Shown: positions 55,083 through 64,000, counted from the stretch's first letter. The stretch: DNA of 64,000 bases from Pseudomonadota bacterium (GCA_024229515.1 JAAESI010000275.1:1-64000); one strand, 5' to 3'. A program made the numbers and translations. Notes: generated by a model not told the origin, from the sequence alone.

Positions 55083-56087
55083 GTGCCCGACCCGCCCCTT
55101 CCCTCGGTCCGCTTCCCGCTGCGGGTGTGGCTGGTGGCGTCGTACGTGTTCGTGCTCGCGGTGCCGCTGGCGATGCTGGTGACCACGACGTTGGTGATGC
55201 GGTACCTGGGCCAACAGGACCTGATGCGGCCGACGTTGGTGACGCTGACGCTGCTTGCGCTGGCCGGCACGACCCTGCTGTCCCTGGCGATCAGCCACTT
55301 CCTGTCGCGCTCGCTCCGGGCGCTGTCGGCGGTGGCCCACGGGATCTCGGAGGGGCGCTTCGCGGAGACGGCGATGCCGGGGGCGAACTCTCACGTGATC
55401 GAGGTGGCGGGGCTGGCCGGCGACATCGGCGCGCTGAACGACCGCCTGCGCCAACGGCTGGCCTACATCACCGAATTCGCGGGCAACGTGTCCCACGAGT
55501 TCAAGACGCCGATCACGACCCTGCGGGGCACGGTCGAGCTGCTGCGGGACGACGACGAGATGCCGCCGGAGCAGCAGGCCCGGTTCCTCGAGAACGCCCT
55601 GGCCGAGCTGGACCGGATGGAGCGCCTCGTGGGCGGGCTCCTGGCGTTGGCGCGGGCCGAAGAGCAGAGCGAGCGGGAGCCCCTGGCCCTGGCCGAGCTC
55701 GTCGCCCGGGTCGCGCAGCGTCACCCTGATGTCGTCGTCGAGCCGGGCGCCGGGCGCGTGATCGGCGAGGCGAGGCAGCTGGAGGCCGCCTTGGACAACC
55801 TCGTCGAGAACGCCGTCCACCACGGCGCCGGCGCGCCCGTGCACGTGGTGGGCTGGAGCGACGAGGGCGCCACCGGCGTGGACGTGATCGACGCGGGGCC
55901 GGGGATCTCGGAGGCGAACCGGGCGCTGGTGTTCGATCGCTTCTTCACCACCGATCGCGAGGGTGGTGGCATCGGCCTGGGCCTCAGCCTGGCGCGGGCG
56001 GTGTGCCGGGCCCATGGGGGGGAGATCGAGGTGGAGAGTGCACCGGGGAAGACCCGGTTTCGGGTGTCGCTTCCGCGGACGAGCTGA
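55083..56087 (+). CDS. Two-component sensor histidine kinase
   Basis: The 334-residue product has two membrane helices at the N-terminus (about 12-34 and 47-68), a HAMP-like linker (LRALSAVAHGISEGRFAE), the H-box GNVSHEFKTPITTLRGT, N-box LVENAVHHG, G1 DVIDAGPGIS, F-box FDRFFTT and G2 GIGLGLSLARAV. The periplasmic loop between the helices is only about 12 residues, so the sensor probably detects a signal in or at the membrane, possibly via the three upstream membrane proteins. The start is GTG 55083, 1 base after the regulator stop. Confidence 0.92.
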   Translation: MPDPPLPSVRFPLRVWLVASYVFVLAVPLAMLVTTTLVMRYLGQQDLMRPTLVTLTLLALAGTTLLSLAISHFLSRSLRALSAVAHGISEGRFAETAMPGANSHVIEVAGLAGDIGALNDRLRQRLAYITEFAGNVSHEFKTPITTLRGTVELLRDDDEMPPEQQARFLENALAELDRMERLVGGLLALARAEEQSEREPLALAELVARVAQRHPDVVVEPGAGRVIGEARQLEAALDNLVENAVHHGAGAPVHVVGWSDEGATGVDVIDAGPGISEANRALVFDRFFTTDREGGGIGLGLSLARAVCRAHGGEIEVESAPGKTRFRVSLPRTS

Positions 56088-56105
56088 GCCGCTGGAAGCC
56101 TCCTC

Positions 56106-56585
56106 CTACCCCATGAAGGCGGGGGACCACTTCGCGACCATCACCCAGATCGTGCCGGCCGCGATGATGAACGCGGGGAAGCCCAGGGCGAGCCAGGCGA
56201 GGCGAGCCCGCGCGAAGTCGGGGCCGAGCTCGGTCCCCTGCTCCAGCGCCGCCTCGGCGAGCGTGCGCATCCGGTACTGCAGCGCCACCGCGGGGAGCCA
56301 GAGCAGGCCGGCGCAGACGAAGCCGAGCAGCCCCAACCCGACCCATCCCTCGGTCCACGGCATGCCGAACAGGTTGGCCATCCAGAGCCCCGTGATCGGG
56401 AGGATGAGCGCCGAGGGGACCGTGAAGAGCCAGTCCGCGAGCACGATCTCGCGCTGAGCCCACACGACGACCCGCAGGTCGCCCGAGGCGTCGGCGCGCA
56501 GCTTGTACCAGGCGCTCCCCATCCCCACCCCCAGGAACAGCAGGGCGCCGAGCACGTGCAGGGTCTTCAGGACGAAGAAGAGCAT
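56106..56585 (-). CDS. DUF2269 family membrane protein
   Basis: The 159-residue, four-helix protein begins MLFFVLKTLHVLGALLFLG and shows REIVLADWLFTVPSALILPI and TGLWMANLFGMPWTEGW, matching DUF2269. Its start lies inside the preceding gene (19-base overlap), so it is translated from the same transcript. The function of the family is unknown; a redox or heme-linked role is sometimes guessed from the conserved first-helix His. Confidence 0.8.
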   Translation of the reverse strand: MLFFVLKTLHVLGALLFLGVGMGSAWYKLRADASGDLRVVVWAQREIVLADWLFTVPSALILPITGLWMANLFGMPWTEGWVGLGLLGFVCAGLLWLPAVALQYRMRTLAEAALEQGTELGPDFARARLAWLALGFPAFIIAAGTIWVMVAKWSPAFMG

Positions 56586-57286
56586 CGCTTCACCAGGACC
56601 AGCGTACCGACGACGATGGGGACGTTCTTGGTCAGGGGGCCGAAGGGATGGATCCAGAGCGCGGGCTCCTGGATCGAGACGAGGACCGGGAGCACCAGGA
56701 GGGCGGCGACCTGGCAGAGCAGCAGCCCGATGAGGAGGCGGCCCGGCTTCAGCGCCAGGACCGCGATCCCGGACGCGATCTGGGCCACGCCCATGCCGAT
56801 CAGGAAGAGTGACGGGTCGATGGGGACGAGGCCGCTGCCGGCGACGATCTCGACCTCCCAGGGCTGCTGGAAGAGGATCTTCGGGAACAGCCCCTCCGTC
56901 ATCCAGATGACCGCCATGCCGGCGCGCAGCAGCCACGTCGCCCGCTCCGTCCAGCCTTCGCGCGCGACCAGCCAGGCCGTCCAGAGCACGGCGATCAGGG
57001 GGAGGTTCTTGGTCAGCACCCCGACGGGGTGGGCCAGGAGCATCGGATCCAATCCCGCCAGCAGGACCGTGAAGGTGGCGACCGCGCCGGTCTGCAAGAC
57101 GGTCAGCAGGGTCGTCGGCTGGGACCGCGCGACGATCAACGCGAGCATCACCTCACCGGCGCAGGTGACGTACATCCAGGAGGGGCCCAGGCCGAGGCGG
57201 CCGAGCCAGTGGGCCCCCATCACGCAGTAGTCGTGGTGGACGACGAGCACACCAGTGGCGAACCAGACGAACGCGACGGACACCAA
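56567..57286 (-). CDS. DoxX-like membrane protein with internal duplication
   Basis: The 239-residue product has about eight hydrophobic segments arranged in two halves. Each half ends in the same signature: AHPVGVLTKNLPLI (about 85-98) and IHPFGPLTKNVPIV (about 212-225). This indicates an ancient duplication of a four-helix DoxX-type unit. DoxX relatives are quinone- or thiol-linked membrane proteins. The GTG at 57286 is the first usable start; a TTG precedes it by one codon. It overlaps the DUF2269 gene and follows a small secreted peptide gene. Confidence 0.7.
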   Translation of the reverse strand: MVSVAFVWFATGVLVVHHDYCVMGAHWLGRLGLGPSWMYVTCAGEVMLALIVARSQPTTLLTVLQTGAVATFTVLLAGLDPMLLAHPVGVLTKNLPLIAVLWTAWLVAREGWTERATWLLRAGMAVIWMTEGLFPKILFQQPWEVEIVAGSGLVPIDPSLFLIGMGVAQIASGIAVLALKPGRLLIGLLLCQVAALLVLPVLVSIQEPALWIHPFGPLTKNVPIVVGTLVLVKRCSSSS

Positions 57287-57369
57287 CAGGGCGCGGACGT
57301 AGCGCCGGTCGGCATGGAGCCTCGGGCTCGGGTCGGCGGTCGGACCCAGGTCTGGCGACGGGGGCGGGA

Positions 57370-57477
57370 CTAGGCGCAGAACAGCTGCGAGGGGTCCTCG
57401 CAGGGCTGGCAGTCGCCGGCACCCATGAGCGGGATGGCGAGCGCGATCAAGAGGAACAGCAAGGCGATGCGGCGCAT
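57370..57477 (-). CDS. 35-residue secreted Cys-containing peptide
   Basis: From ATG 57477 the frame reads MRRIALLFLLIALAIPLMG then AGDCQPCEDPSQLFCA and a stop at 57370. It has a classic signal peptide and three Cys residues in the short mature part. A Shine-Dalgarno AGGAG lies 6 bases before the ATG, which supports real expression. It is shorter than normal gene-calling limits. It is the first gene before the DoxX-like and DUF2269 genes on the same strand, 84 bases upstream. The function is unknown; candidates are a metal-binding, signalling or lipoprotein-like peptide. Confidence 0.6.
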   Translation of the reverse strand: MRRIALLFLLIALAIPLMGAGDCQPCEDPSQLFCA

Positions 57478-57577
57478 GGGATCTCCTGGGGGTCGACGGC
57501 GATCCACCGTCGGCGCGGGGTCTCTAACACGCCCGGGCGGTGGGGGCACCCCCGAACATCAGCGCCCCGGACCGCCG

Positions 57578-58924
57578 TCAGATCGATCGGAGGAACGCGA
57601 CGAGGGCCTGGCGATCGGCAACGTCCAGATCGAGCCCCCACGGGTGCCCCCGCTCGGTCCGTTCCGGATCGAAGAACTCCTCCAGGGAGCCGATGGCGCC
57701 GTGGTGGAGGTAGGGGCCGGTGCGGCCGACGCCCCGCAGGCTGGGGATTCGGTAGTAGCCGGTGCGGCGGATCGGGCTGAGCCCGGCGGAGTCGTCGGTG
57801 CCGACCTCCTCCACGGTCACGCGCCGATCCGACGTGTACAGCGGGGGCGTGTGGCACCCGTCGCAGCCCGCATCGGCGAAGACCTGCTCGCCCGCCTCGG
57901 CTTCGGGCGCGGGGTCGGGGTCCAGCGGCGGCGGAGGAGGCTGGGCGCGGACGAACTCGGCGAGGGCCCAGGAGAGGGCGCGGGGAATTCGCGTCTGCTC
58001 GCGCGACGCGGTCATGAACAGGGTCTCGCATCGCACCGCCAGGGTGGCGTTGCCCCGGTGGTGCCAGTTGGCGTTCTGCTGGAGGAACGGCAGGTCGATG
58101 AGCCCGCCCAGGTCGGGGATGGCGAAGGGGTTGAAGCGGCCGTCGGCCTGCACGTCGGCCCGACCGGGCCCGAGCCGATCCAGATCCGCATAGGAGGTGT
58201 CCTCCAGCTCGGGGGGGAGCTCGCCCGGCTCGAGCCCCTGGACGAGCAGCCGGGCCGCCCCGACGTCCATGTCCTTGTTGGCGACGATGGGCAGCAGGCT
58301 GTCGTACGGATCGAAGCTGCAGTGGCACTGCCCGCACGTGGGCCCGAGCCGGACCGAGCCGTCGGCGGTCTCGAACACCCGAAGCCCCACCCAACGCTCG
58401 GGCGTGCGCAGGAAGCCGGCGCGCTCCAGCCCGTCGGGGAGGGCCACCAGTTCCTCGTACATCGTGTCGGCGCGGAGCGGGTACTCCGCCATCACCCGCT
58501 GCCCCAGTTCGGCCCACGCGATCGGGTCGGTGGGCAGCTCGTCAGGAGTCAGGGAGGTCGCCTCCGCGGGGTCGAACTCCAACGGCAGGCCGGCCGCGAG
58601 CCGCTCCCGATCCGCGTCGGTCAGCCAGCGCGACGGGGGATCCCACTCGGGCAGCACGTCCCAGCCCTCCCCGTCGATCCCGTACTGCTCGAGCCGGCGC
58701 TGCGCGTAGATGTTGTCGGTCGAGACGAGGTCCCGTTCCAGGATCCCCCGGCGATACGCGACATCCTCGATGTACGCCGTCGGGTCGTCGTCCAGCCACC
58801 CCTCCGGAGGCAGCTCGCCGGAGACCTCGCAGCCCCCCACCCACGCCGCGAGCAGGGCGGCCGCGCCGATCGACCACGCCGTCGATCGCGGGAGGGGGCG
58901 AAGCGTATGGGAGTCGCGGGTCAG
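57578..58924 (-). CDS. Diheme cytochrome c peroxidase/MauG-like lipoprotein
   Basis: The protein has a hydrophobic leader ending WVGGC, then two heme motifs: CGQCHCS and CDGCHTPPLY. Between them are ERWVGLRVFETADGSVR and a FNPFAIPDLGGLIDLPFL region, and after the second YRIPSLRGVGRTGPYLHHGA, the family pattern of diheme peroxidases with a His ligand. These reduce H2O2 or carry out related oxidations in the periplasm. The start codon is unclear: no ATG, GTG or TTG lies in frame before the lipobox within a sensible distance. A CTG at 58924, overlapping the upstream stop, is given as the limit. A small sequence error could hide the true start. Confidence 0.75.
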   Translation of the reverse strand: MTRDSHTLRPLPRSTAWSIGAAALLAAWVGGCEVSGELPPEGWLDDDPTAYIEDVAYRRGILERDLVSTDNIYAQRRLEQYGIDGEGWDVLPEWDPPSRWLTDADRERLAAGLPLEFDPAEATSLTPDELPTDPIAWAELGQRVMAEYPLRADTMYEELVALPDGLERAGFLRTPERWVGLRVFETADGSVRLGPTCGQCHCSFDPYDSLLPIVANKDMDVGAARLLVQGLEPGELPPELEDTSYADLDRLGPGRADVQADGRFNPFAIPDLGGLIDLPFLQQNANWHHRGNATLAVRCETLFMTASREQTRIPRALSWALAEFVRAQPPPPPLDPDPAPEAEAGEQVFADAGCDGCHTPPLYTSDRRVTVEEVGTDDSAGLSPIRRTGYYRIPSLRGVGRTGPYLHHGAIGSLEEFFDPERTERGHPWGLDLDVADRQALVAFLRSI

Positions 58925-59574
58925 TACAGCCGGACCTCGCTGATCAACGCTTCGCAGGACTGGATCGACAGCACGGCCCCTTGCCCCGACGTGCTGACCG
59001 TGACGGTCTCCAACACGCCGTACATGGTGCTCGTCGCGCTTCCCAGGGGTGCCCCGGTGGGATCCGTGAGGGACACGGTGGTCAAGCCGGGCGAGCCCAC
59101 CTCGGTGAGGTCGACCTCGACGCTGGAGACGGTGCACGACACGCCGAGCAGGTCGGCGAAGAGCTCGGCCGGTGCGAGCCAGAAGGCCGGGCCGGCGTTG
59201 AACGCGGCGCAGGGCTGCGGGCAGGTGGGAGCGGCGTAGGGGTTGGTGTTGAAGACCACGCCCTGGTCGGTCCAGGGCATGCCGCAGATGCCGACGCCAA
59301 CGGAGCTGGACATGCTCAGCACGATGCCGCCCAACGAGGAGCAGGGCACTGGACCCGCCGTATCGTCGTCGTCCGGCGCGGTGTCGTCGTCATCCGGCAC
59401 GGTGTCGGCATCGTCGGGCGCGGTGTCGTCATCGTCGGGCGCAACGTCGTCGTCGTCAGGGGCGACGTCGTCGTCATCGTCGGACGTCGAGTCGTCGTCA
59501 TCCGCCACCGGACAGGCTGTGCCACCGAGCATCAGGGCGAACACGACCAGCAAGAGGGTGAGACGTTCAACCAT
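58921..59574 (-). CDS. Acidic exported lipoprotein with Asp-rich repeat linker
   Basis: The 217-residue protein begins MVERLTLLLVVFALMLGGTAC, a lipoprotein signal. Residues 25-75 are repeats of VAPDDDD/TAPDDDD/TVPDDDD type, seven residues each. The mature domain (GGIVLSMSSSVGVGICGMPW, YAAPTCPQPCAAF, VSCTVSSVEVDLTEV) has Cys pairs and looks like a beta-sandwich. No enzymatic motif is visible. It is divergent from the GH1 gene and ends directly at the diheme peroxidase start, so it may be coexpressed with the latter. Confidence 0.7.
   Translation of the reverse strand: MVERLTLLLVVFALMLGGTACPVADDDDSTSDDDDDVAPDDDDVAPDDDDTAPDDADTVPDDDDTAPDDDDTAGPVPCSSLGGIVLSMSSSVGVGICGMPWTDQGVVFNTNPYAAPTCPQPCAAFNAGPAFWLAPAELFADLLGVSCTVSSVEVDLTEVGSPGLTTVSLTDPTGAPLGSATSTMYGVLETVTVSTSGQGAVLSIQSCEALISEVRLY
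59362..59508. repeat. Imperfect 21-base tandem repeat coding for Asp-rich linker
   Basis: The stretch repeats units of about 21 bases containing GTCGTCGTC or GTCGTCATC and GGCGCGGTG or GGCACGGTG, encoding PDDDDTA-type heptads. Small changes between units suggest repeated duplication. It lies within the acidic lipoprotein gene. Confidence 0.7.
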
Positions 59575-59780
59575 GGCGTTCCTCCTCGATCGGCTGCGGA
59601 GCCAGGTCTTGGATCATCAAGGAACGTGCCACTGCCCGGTCGATCCCGATCTTGCCGCGGCACACCGACTGGATTGCGGGACGCCGGCTCCAGCCGTGCC
59701 TTCGCGCACACCTTGGTGTGGGTTCCCGCACACCTCATCAAGCGGGTTGTCCCCCGCGCCGCCTCGTGCGATGCCACCCC

Positions 59781-61310
59781 ATGCGAATCGTCCTGTTGCT
59801 GCCCGCGCTGCTGCTGTCCGCCTGCCCCGCCCCCGAGCCGCCGCTGGGGGAGGACTTCCTCTGGGGCACCGCCAGCGCCGCGTGGCAGGTCGAGGGGGAC
59901 TACGACCCCGACCCCGACGACGAGTTCGAAGTCCGCAGCAACTGGACCGTGTGGGCCGAGCGGGGCTGCGTCACCGAGGGGCAGACCAACGACGTCGGCA
60001 GCGGCTTCTACAGGGGCTACCGCGACGACTTCGCGCTCGCCGCCGCCCTCGGGAACAACACGTACCGGCTGACCATCGACTGGACCCGCATCGAGCCCGA
60101 GGACGACCACTGGAACGAAGCCGCGCTGGACCACTACGTCGAGGTCCTGCAGGCCGCCCGCGACGAGGGGCTCACCCCCATGGTCACCCTGTGGCACTGG
60201 GTCATGCCGACGTGGGTGCAGAACCCGACGGAGGAAGACGGCTTCGACGGGCTCGTCCTCGATCCGGGGCCCGGCTCCTTCTTCGTCGACGAGTTCGAGG
60301 AGTTCGTCCGCTACGTGGCCCCCGCCATCGGCCCTCACGTCGATCTCTACTCGATCCTCAACGAGCCCTTCAGCGTCATCAGCGGCGGCTACATGAACGG
60401 CCCCTGCGGCGGCGGCGCGTTCCCCCCGGGCACCCCCCTGCTCGACTTCGACGGAGCCCGCGCGACCACCATCAACCTGCTGTTCGCGCAGGGGGCCGCC
60501 TGCACCGCGCTGCGGGAGGAGGACTCGGCCGACATGGACGACGACGGCGTCGGCGCCCTCTGCGGCCAGGCCCAGGGCACCAACGTCATCCGCCCGCTGA
60601 TCCCCGGCGACACCGAAGACACCGAGGGAGCGGCGCAGCTGGACTGGTTGGTCAACCACGCGACCATGGCGGCGCTGATCGACGGCATGCTCGACGTCGA
60701 CATGGACCGCGCCTTCACCACGACGGTGGCGGACGACCCCGACCTCCCGATCGACGAGGGCTACTACGAGGAGCTCGCGGGCTCGTTGGACTGGCAGGGC
60801 ATCAACTACTACGGCCCGATCCGCGTGGACGGCCTCCCCGGCTCGGTGCTCGGCGGGCTCCCCAACATCGACGTCGCCGACTACGACCCCACGCTCCCCC
60901 ACAGCACGCTCGGCTACGCCATCGACCCCGACGGGCTCGGCGAGATCCTCGACGACTTCGCCGTCTACGGCCTGCCCCTGTACGTGACCGAGAACGGCCT
61001 CGGGGACCCCGACGGGGACGACCGCGCGATGTTCCTGGTGGAGCACGTGGACCAGATCCAGGCCGCCGCCGAGCGGGGCATCGACCTGCGCGGCTACTAC
61101 CACTGGAGCCTGACGGATAACTTCGAGTGGGCCCACGGCTTCGACCAGAGGTTCGGGCTCTACCGCGTCGACTTCGACGACCCCGATCTGCCGCGCACCC
61201 GCACCGCCGGAGCCGATGCGTTCGAGGAGGTGATCGCCGCGGGAGGCATCACCGACGCGATCCGGGACGCCTGGGTGCGCGAGCGGTACGCCTCCGACAG
61301 TCGACCTTGA
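59781..61310 (+). CDS. Glycoside hydrolase family 1 lipoprotein (beta-glucosidase-like)
   Basis: The 509-residue protein starts MRIVLLLPALLLSACPAPEP, a lipoprotein signal. The GH1 pattern follows: FLWGTASAAWQVEGDYD at the N-terminus, the acid/base motif SILNEPFSV at about residue 192, INYYGP, and the nucleophile region LYVTENGLGD near residue 405, then GYYHWSLTDNFEWAHGFDQR. GH1 enzymes cleave beta-linked glucosides, galactosides or phosphoglycosides; a lipoprotein form would act on the cell surface. Asp-rich loops (DADPDD-like DYDPDPDDEF) may bind Ca2+. The ATG at 59781 is chosen for its signal peptide. It is divergent from the acidic lipoprotein gene, with 206 bases between. Confidence 0.93.
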   Translation: MRIVLLLPALLLSACPAPEPPLGEDFLWGTASAAWQVEGDYDPDPDDEFEVRSNWTVWAERGCVTEGQTNDVGSGFYRGYRDDFALAAALGNNTYRLTIDWTRIEPEDDHWNEAALDHYVEVLQAARDEGLTPMVTLWHWVMPTWVQNPTEEDGFDGLVLDPGPGSFFVDEFEEFVRYVAPAIGPHVDLYSILNEPFSVISGGYMNGPCGGGAFPPGTPLLDFDGARATTINLLFAQGAACTALREEDSADMDDDGVGALCGQAQGTNVIRPLIPGDTEDTEGAAQLDWLVNHATMAALIDGMLDVDMDRAFTTTVADDPDLPIDEGYYEELAGSLDWQGINYYGPIRVDGLPGSVLGGLPNIDVADYDPTLPHSTLGYAIDPDGLGEILDDFAVYGLPLYVTENGLGDPDGDDRAMFLVEHVDQIQAAAERGIDLRGYYHWSLTDNFEWAHGFDQRFGLYRVDFDDPDLPRTRTAGADAFEEVIAAGGITDAIRDAWVRERYASDSRP

Positions 61311-61359
61311 CCGCCTCCTAGGCCGGCGGCCCTGACTGGGGTAATGGTCACCGTCTGCG

Positions 61360-64000
61360 ATGGAGGACGGGACGATGGGCGATCGAGAGGGTGGGTTGGG
61401 TGTCTACGTGCCGCGACTGGCGGCGCGCGTCCGTGAGCACGGACGGCTCGAGTTCGAAGGGGCCGCGATGTTCGCCGGTCTCTCGGGCTTCACCGCGCTG
61501 GGCCAGAAGTTGGCCCCCCGCGGCGCCGCGGGAGCCGAAGAACTCAGCCGGATTCTCGACCGCACCTTCGGCACCCTCCTGGACCTGATCGACGAGCACG
61601 GAGGGGACGTCGTTCGACTGGCGGGGGACGCCGCCCTCGCCGTCTTCCCCTCGGACGGCGCCCTCGACGTCGCCGCCGCCCGGGCCGTTACCTGTGCGCT
61701 GGCCGCGCAGGAGGCCCTCGATGGTCGCGAGGAGGCCACGGCCACGCTGCGGCTGAAGATCGGACTGGGCGCGGGCAGCCTCGTCGCGCTCGACCTCGAG
61801 GGCGACGAGGCTGCCACGAACTGCTCTTCGCCGGCCCCGCCCTGGCCGACGCCACCCTGGCCGAGGGCAGCGCCGAAGTCGGCGAGGTCCTCGGCGCTCC
61901 GAGCCTCCTGCCGCACCTGGAGGGCGCCGAGTTCGGCCCGGAGCGAAACGGGCCCCGGCCGCTCTTCGCGATCCGCACCCCCGCGCGGGGCACCGCGATG
62001 GAGCCTTCCGCCGACGACGTGGCCGGACCGATCCTCCCGACGGCGCTGCGCAAGCGTCTGGAGGCCGGCGAGCAGGAGTGGCTCGCGGAGTTCCGTCGCG
62101 TCAGCACCCTGTTCGTCGGAGTTCCCGAGATCGACTGGTCGGCTCCGGACGCCCAGGAACGGGGTCGGGATCTGCTCCGCGCCGTGCAGCGCGGCATCGA
62201 ACCGTTCGGCGGCGTCGTCGACAAGATCCTGCACGACGACAAGGGCACGGTCGTAGTCACCGCCTTCGAGCTCCCCGCCCACACTCACGAGGACGATCCC
62301 GCGCGGGCCGCGCTCGGCGCACTCGCGGCGGCCGAACACCTGGAAGCGGGCGGCTTCAGCAACTCGATCGGCGTCAGCACCGGCCGGGCGTTCTGTGGCT
62401 CCTACGGCAGCACGCGACGGCGCGAGTACACGCTGCTCGGCAACTCCGTGAACCGGTCCGCCCGCATCATGGGCGGGGCCGACGGCCGCGTACTGTGCGA
62501 CGCCTCGACCACGGAGGGAGCCGGGCGCCGAGTCGCGTTCGAGGAGCGCGGCGCCTTGAAGCTCAAGGGTCTGACCGAGCCCGTCCCCGTGCATCAGCCG
62601 CTGGGGCGAAGCGCAGCGACCTCGGTCGCGATCGAGCCGGTCGGCGAAGTGGTCGGCCGGGAAGAGGAGCTGGAGACCCTCCGTCCCTGGATCGAGCAGC
62701 CCGCGGGGCTGGTGCTGATCGAAGGCAAGGCCGGGATCGGCAAGTCGGCGCTCGCCGGCGAGGTACTCAGGGAAGTCGACGGACTGGTGCTCGTCGGCGG
62801 CGCAGATCCGACGAACCAGAACACCAGCGGCCACGCCTGGCGGGGGATGCTCGCGACCTGCCTCGGGTCGGAGCCCCTGGAGCGAGCCCGCGAGCTCCTC
62901 GCCGGCCGCCCGGAGCTGCTGCCGTGGCTTCCGCTCCTGGAAGACCTGCTCCCCGTCGGCGCCACCGCCACGCCTCTGACGTCGGAGATGGAAGGCCAGG
63001 GCCGGGCCGAGGCCCGCGATCAGCTCGTGGTCGAGCTGCTGCGCCAGGAGGCTCCCGCGGTGATCTTCCTCGAGGACGCGCAGTGGTTCGACTCCGCCTC
63101 GTGGGGCCTGCTGCTCGCCGTGCGTCGCACGATGCCCGACCAGGCGGTGCTGCTGACGACCCGCCCGCTGGGGGACACGCCCCCCGACGCGTTCCGCGAG
63201 ATCCACGAGCGGTCGACGGAGTACCTCGTGCTCACGTCGCTCTCGGACGAGGCCATCGCCGCCCTGGCGGCCCACACCCTCGGTGCGCGCGTGCTGTCCG
63301 ACGAGGTCGAGGCGTTCCTCGTCGGCCGCGCCGAAGGCCACGCGCTGTTCGCCGAAGAGCTCGCCCTGGCGCTGCGGGGTTCGGGGGTCGTCACGCTGGA
63401 TGGGGAGACGGCGGTCGCGCGGTCCGCGGACGTCTTGAACGACCTCGGACTGCCCGAGACCGTCGAAGGGGTGATCGGGAGCCGCATCGATCAGCTGTCC
63501 GCCGAAGAGCAGATGGCGGTCAAGGTCGCCAGCGTCGTCGGACGCGTCTTCGCCTTGACCACGCTCCGGGGCGTTCATCCGATCGAGGAGCAGCGAGCCC
63601 TGGTCGGGGACCACGCCGCCGCGTCGTCGAGCACGAACTGACCACGCCGGAGGTGCCCGAGCCCCACCCCGCGTGGCTGTTCAAACATGCCCTGGTCCAG
63701 GCGACCGCCTACCAGCGGATGGTCCCTTCGCAACGCGCCAAGCTGCACGCGGCGGTGGCGTCTTGGCTGGAGACCGAGCAAGAGAGCCCGCCGTGGTCGC
63801 TCCTGGCCTGGCACTGGAAGCAGGCCGGCGACGATGCCAAGACGGTCGAGGCGTGCTCGGCCGCGGGCCAGGAAGCGCTCGACCGGTTCGCCAACACCGA
63901 GGCGCTGGGCTTCTTCGGTGACGCCCTCCGGCTCGGGACCGACGTCCCTCCGCTGCGCCGCGCCCGCTGGCATGCAGGGGCGGCCCAGGCACTGCGGCGG
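61360..64000 (+). CDS. Class III nucleotidyl cyclase domains fused to AAA ATPase, partial, two frame breaks
   Basis: The N-terminus (MEDGTMGDREGGLGVY) is followed by a cyclase-homology domain with AAMFAGLSGFTALGQKLAP and LAGDAALAVFP. The first metal-binding Asp of the family motif FADLSGFT is Gly here. The frame breaks near 61810 and continues as HELLFAGPALADATLAEG, then a second, more distant cyclase-like domain (NSIGVSTGRAFCGSYGS, LLGNSVNRSARIM). An AAA-type P-loop VLIEGKAGIGKSALAGE follows, with IFLEDAQWFDS. A second break near 63620 leads to LTTPEVPEPHPAWLFKHALV and TPR-like repeats to the window end. Such proteins are large signalling ATPases of myxobacteria; cyclase activity is doubtful given the lost Asp. 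Confidence 0.72.

Overview
The window is very GC-rich and densely coding, and reads like a chromosome segment of a Myxococcota-type bacterium (the former deltaproteobacterial predators and fruiting bacteria, or a close uncultured relative). The clues are many lipoproteins, MopE-like Asp-rich proteins, two proteins ending in Cys + hydrophobic helix + RRRR (MYXO-CTERM-type sorting tails), an FGE domain fused to a kinase-like domain, and an ECF sigma/FecR-type regulator. No mobile element, CRISPR array, prophage or replication origin was seen, no intergenic gap exceeds about 300 bases, and no convincing rho-independent terminator was found.

Layout. 1-6.3 kb: end of a penicillin-acylase family protein, a gluconate-dehydrogenase-subunit-3-like protein with a broken GMC oxidoreductase, and two lipoprotein hydrolases. 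6.3-6.6 kb: two serine tRNAs. 6.6-12.5 kb: lipoproteins, two c-type cytochromes, an FG-GAP repeat lipoprotein, a double universal stress protein and a small ATPase. 12.7-35 kb: a ferredoxin hub. Pyruvate:ferredoxin oxidoreductase (nifJ) sits between two paralogous dihydroorotate-dehydrogenase-like genes, next to a single-chain sigma/anti-sigma/FecR protein. It faces a twelve-gene minus-strand operon: hemerythrin, korA, korB, a NifJ-derived protein, rnfB, a second NifJ-derived protein, rnfC, D, G, E, A and a tiny Cys-rich membrane protein. 35-39.5 kb: a NapF/NapG/NapH-like quinol or ferredoxin electron-transfer set with a divergent cytochrome b, but no terminal reductase. 39.5-48 kb: subtilisin with a separate prodomain-like lipoprotein, amidohydrolase, MopE-like surface protein, LolA-like protein, S41 protease and a J-domain protein. 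48-57.5 kb: truncated TPR and DUF2087 genes, a ceramidase-like lipoprotein, a pseudokinase-FGE fusion, an operon of three membrane proteins with an OmpR-type two-component system, and DUF2269/DoxX-like proteins. 57.5-64 kb: a diheme peroxidase-like lipoprotein, an acidic lipoprotein, a GH1 glycosidase lipoprotein and a class III cyclase/ATPase running off the end.

How it works together (inference). PFOR and KOR would reduce ferredoxin from pyruvate and 2-oxoglutarate, and Rnf would oxidise it while pumping ions and reducing NAD. The two large NifJ-derived proteins inside the Rnf/Kor operon have lost the thiamine-pyrophosphate site but keep Fe-S motifs, so they look like electron-transfer or scaffold parts rather than enzymes. 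They are the best candidate for an undescribed system here. A hemerythrin at the head of the operon fits oxygen sensing or scavenging.

Caution on sequence quality. Thirteen reading-frame breaks were found. Every one is a single missing base and nine can be repaired by restoring one G or C in a G/C run. Most are therefore probably consensus errors, and the affected genes are annotated as whole genes with a break.
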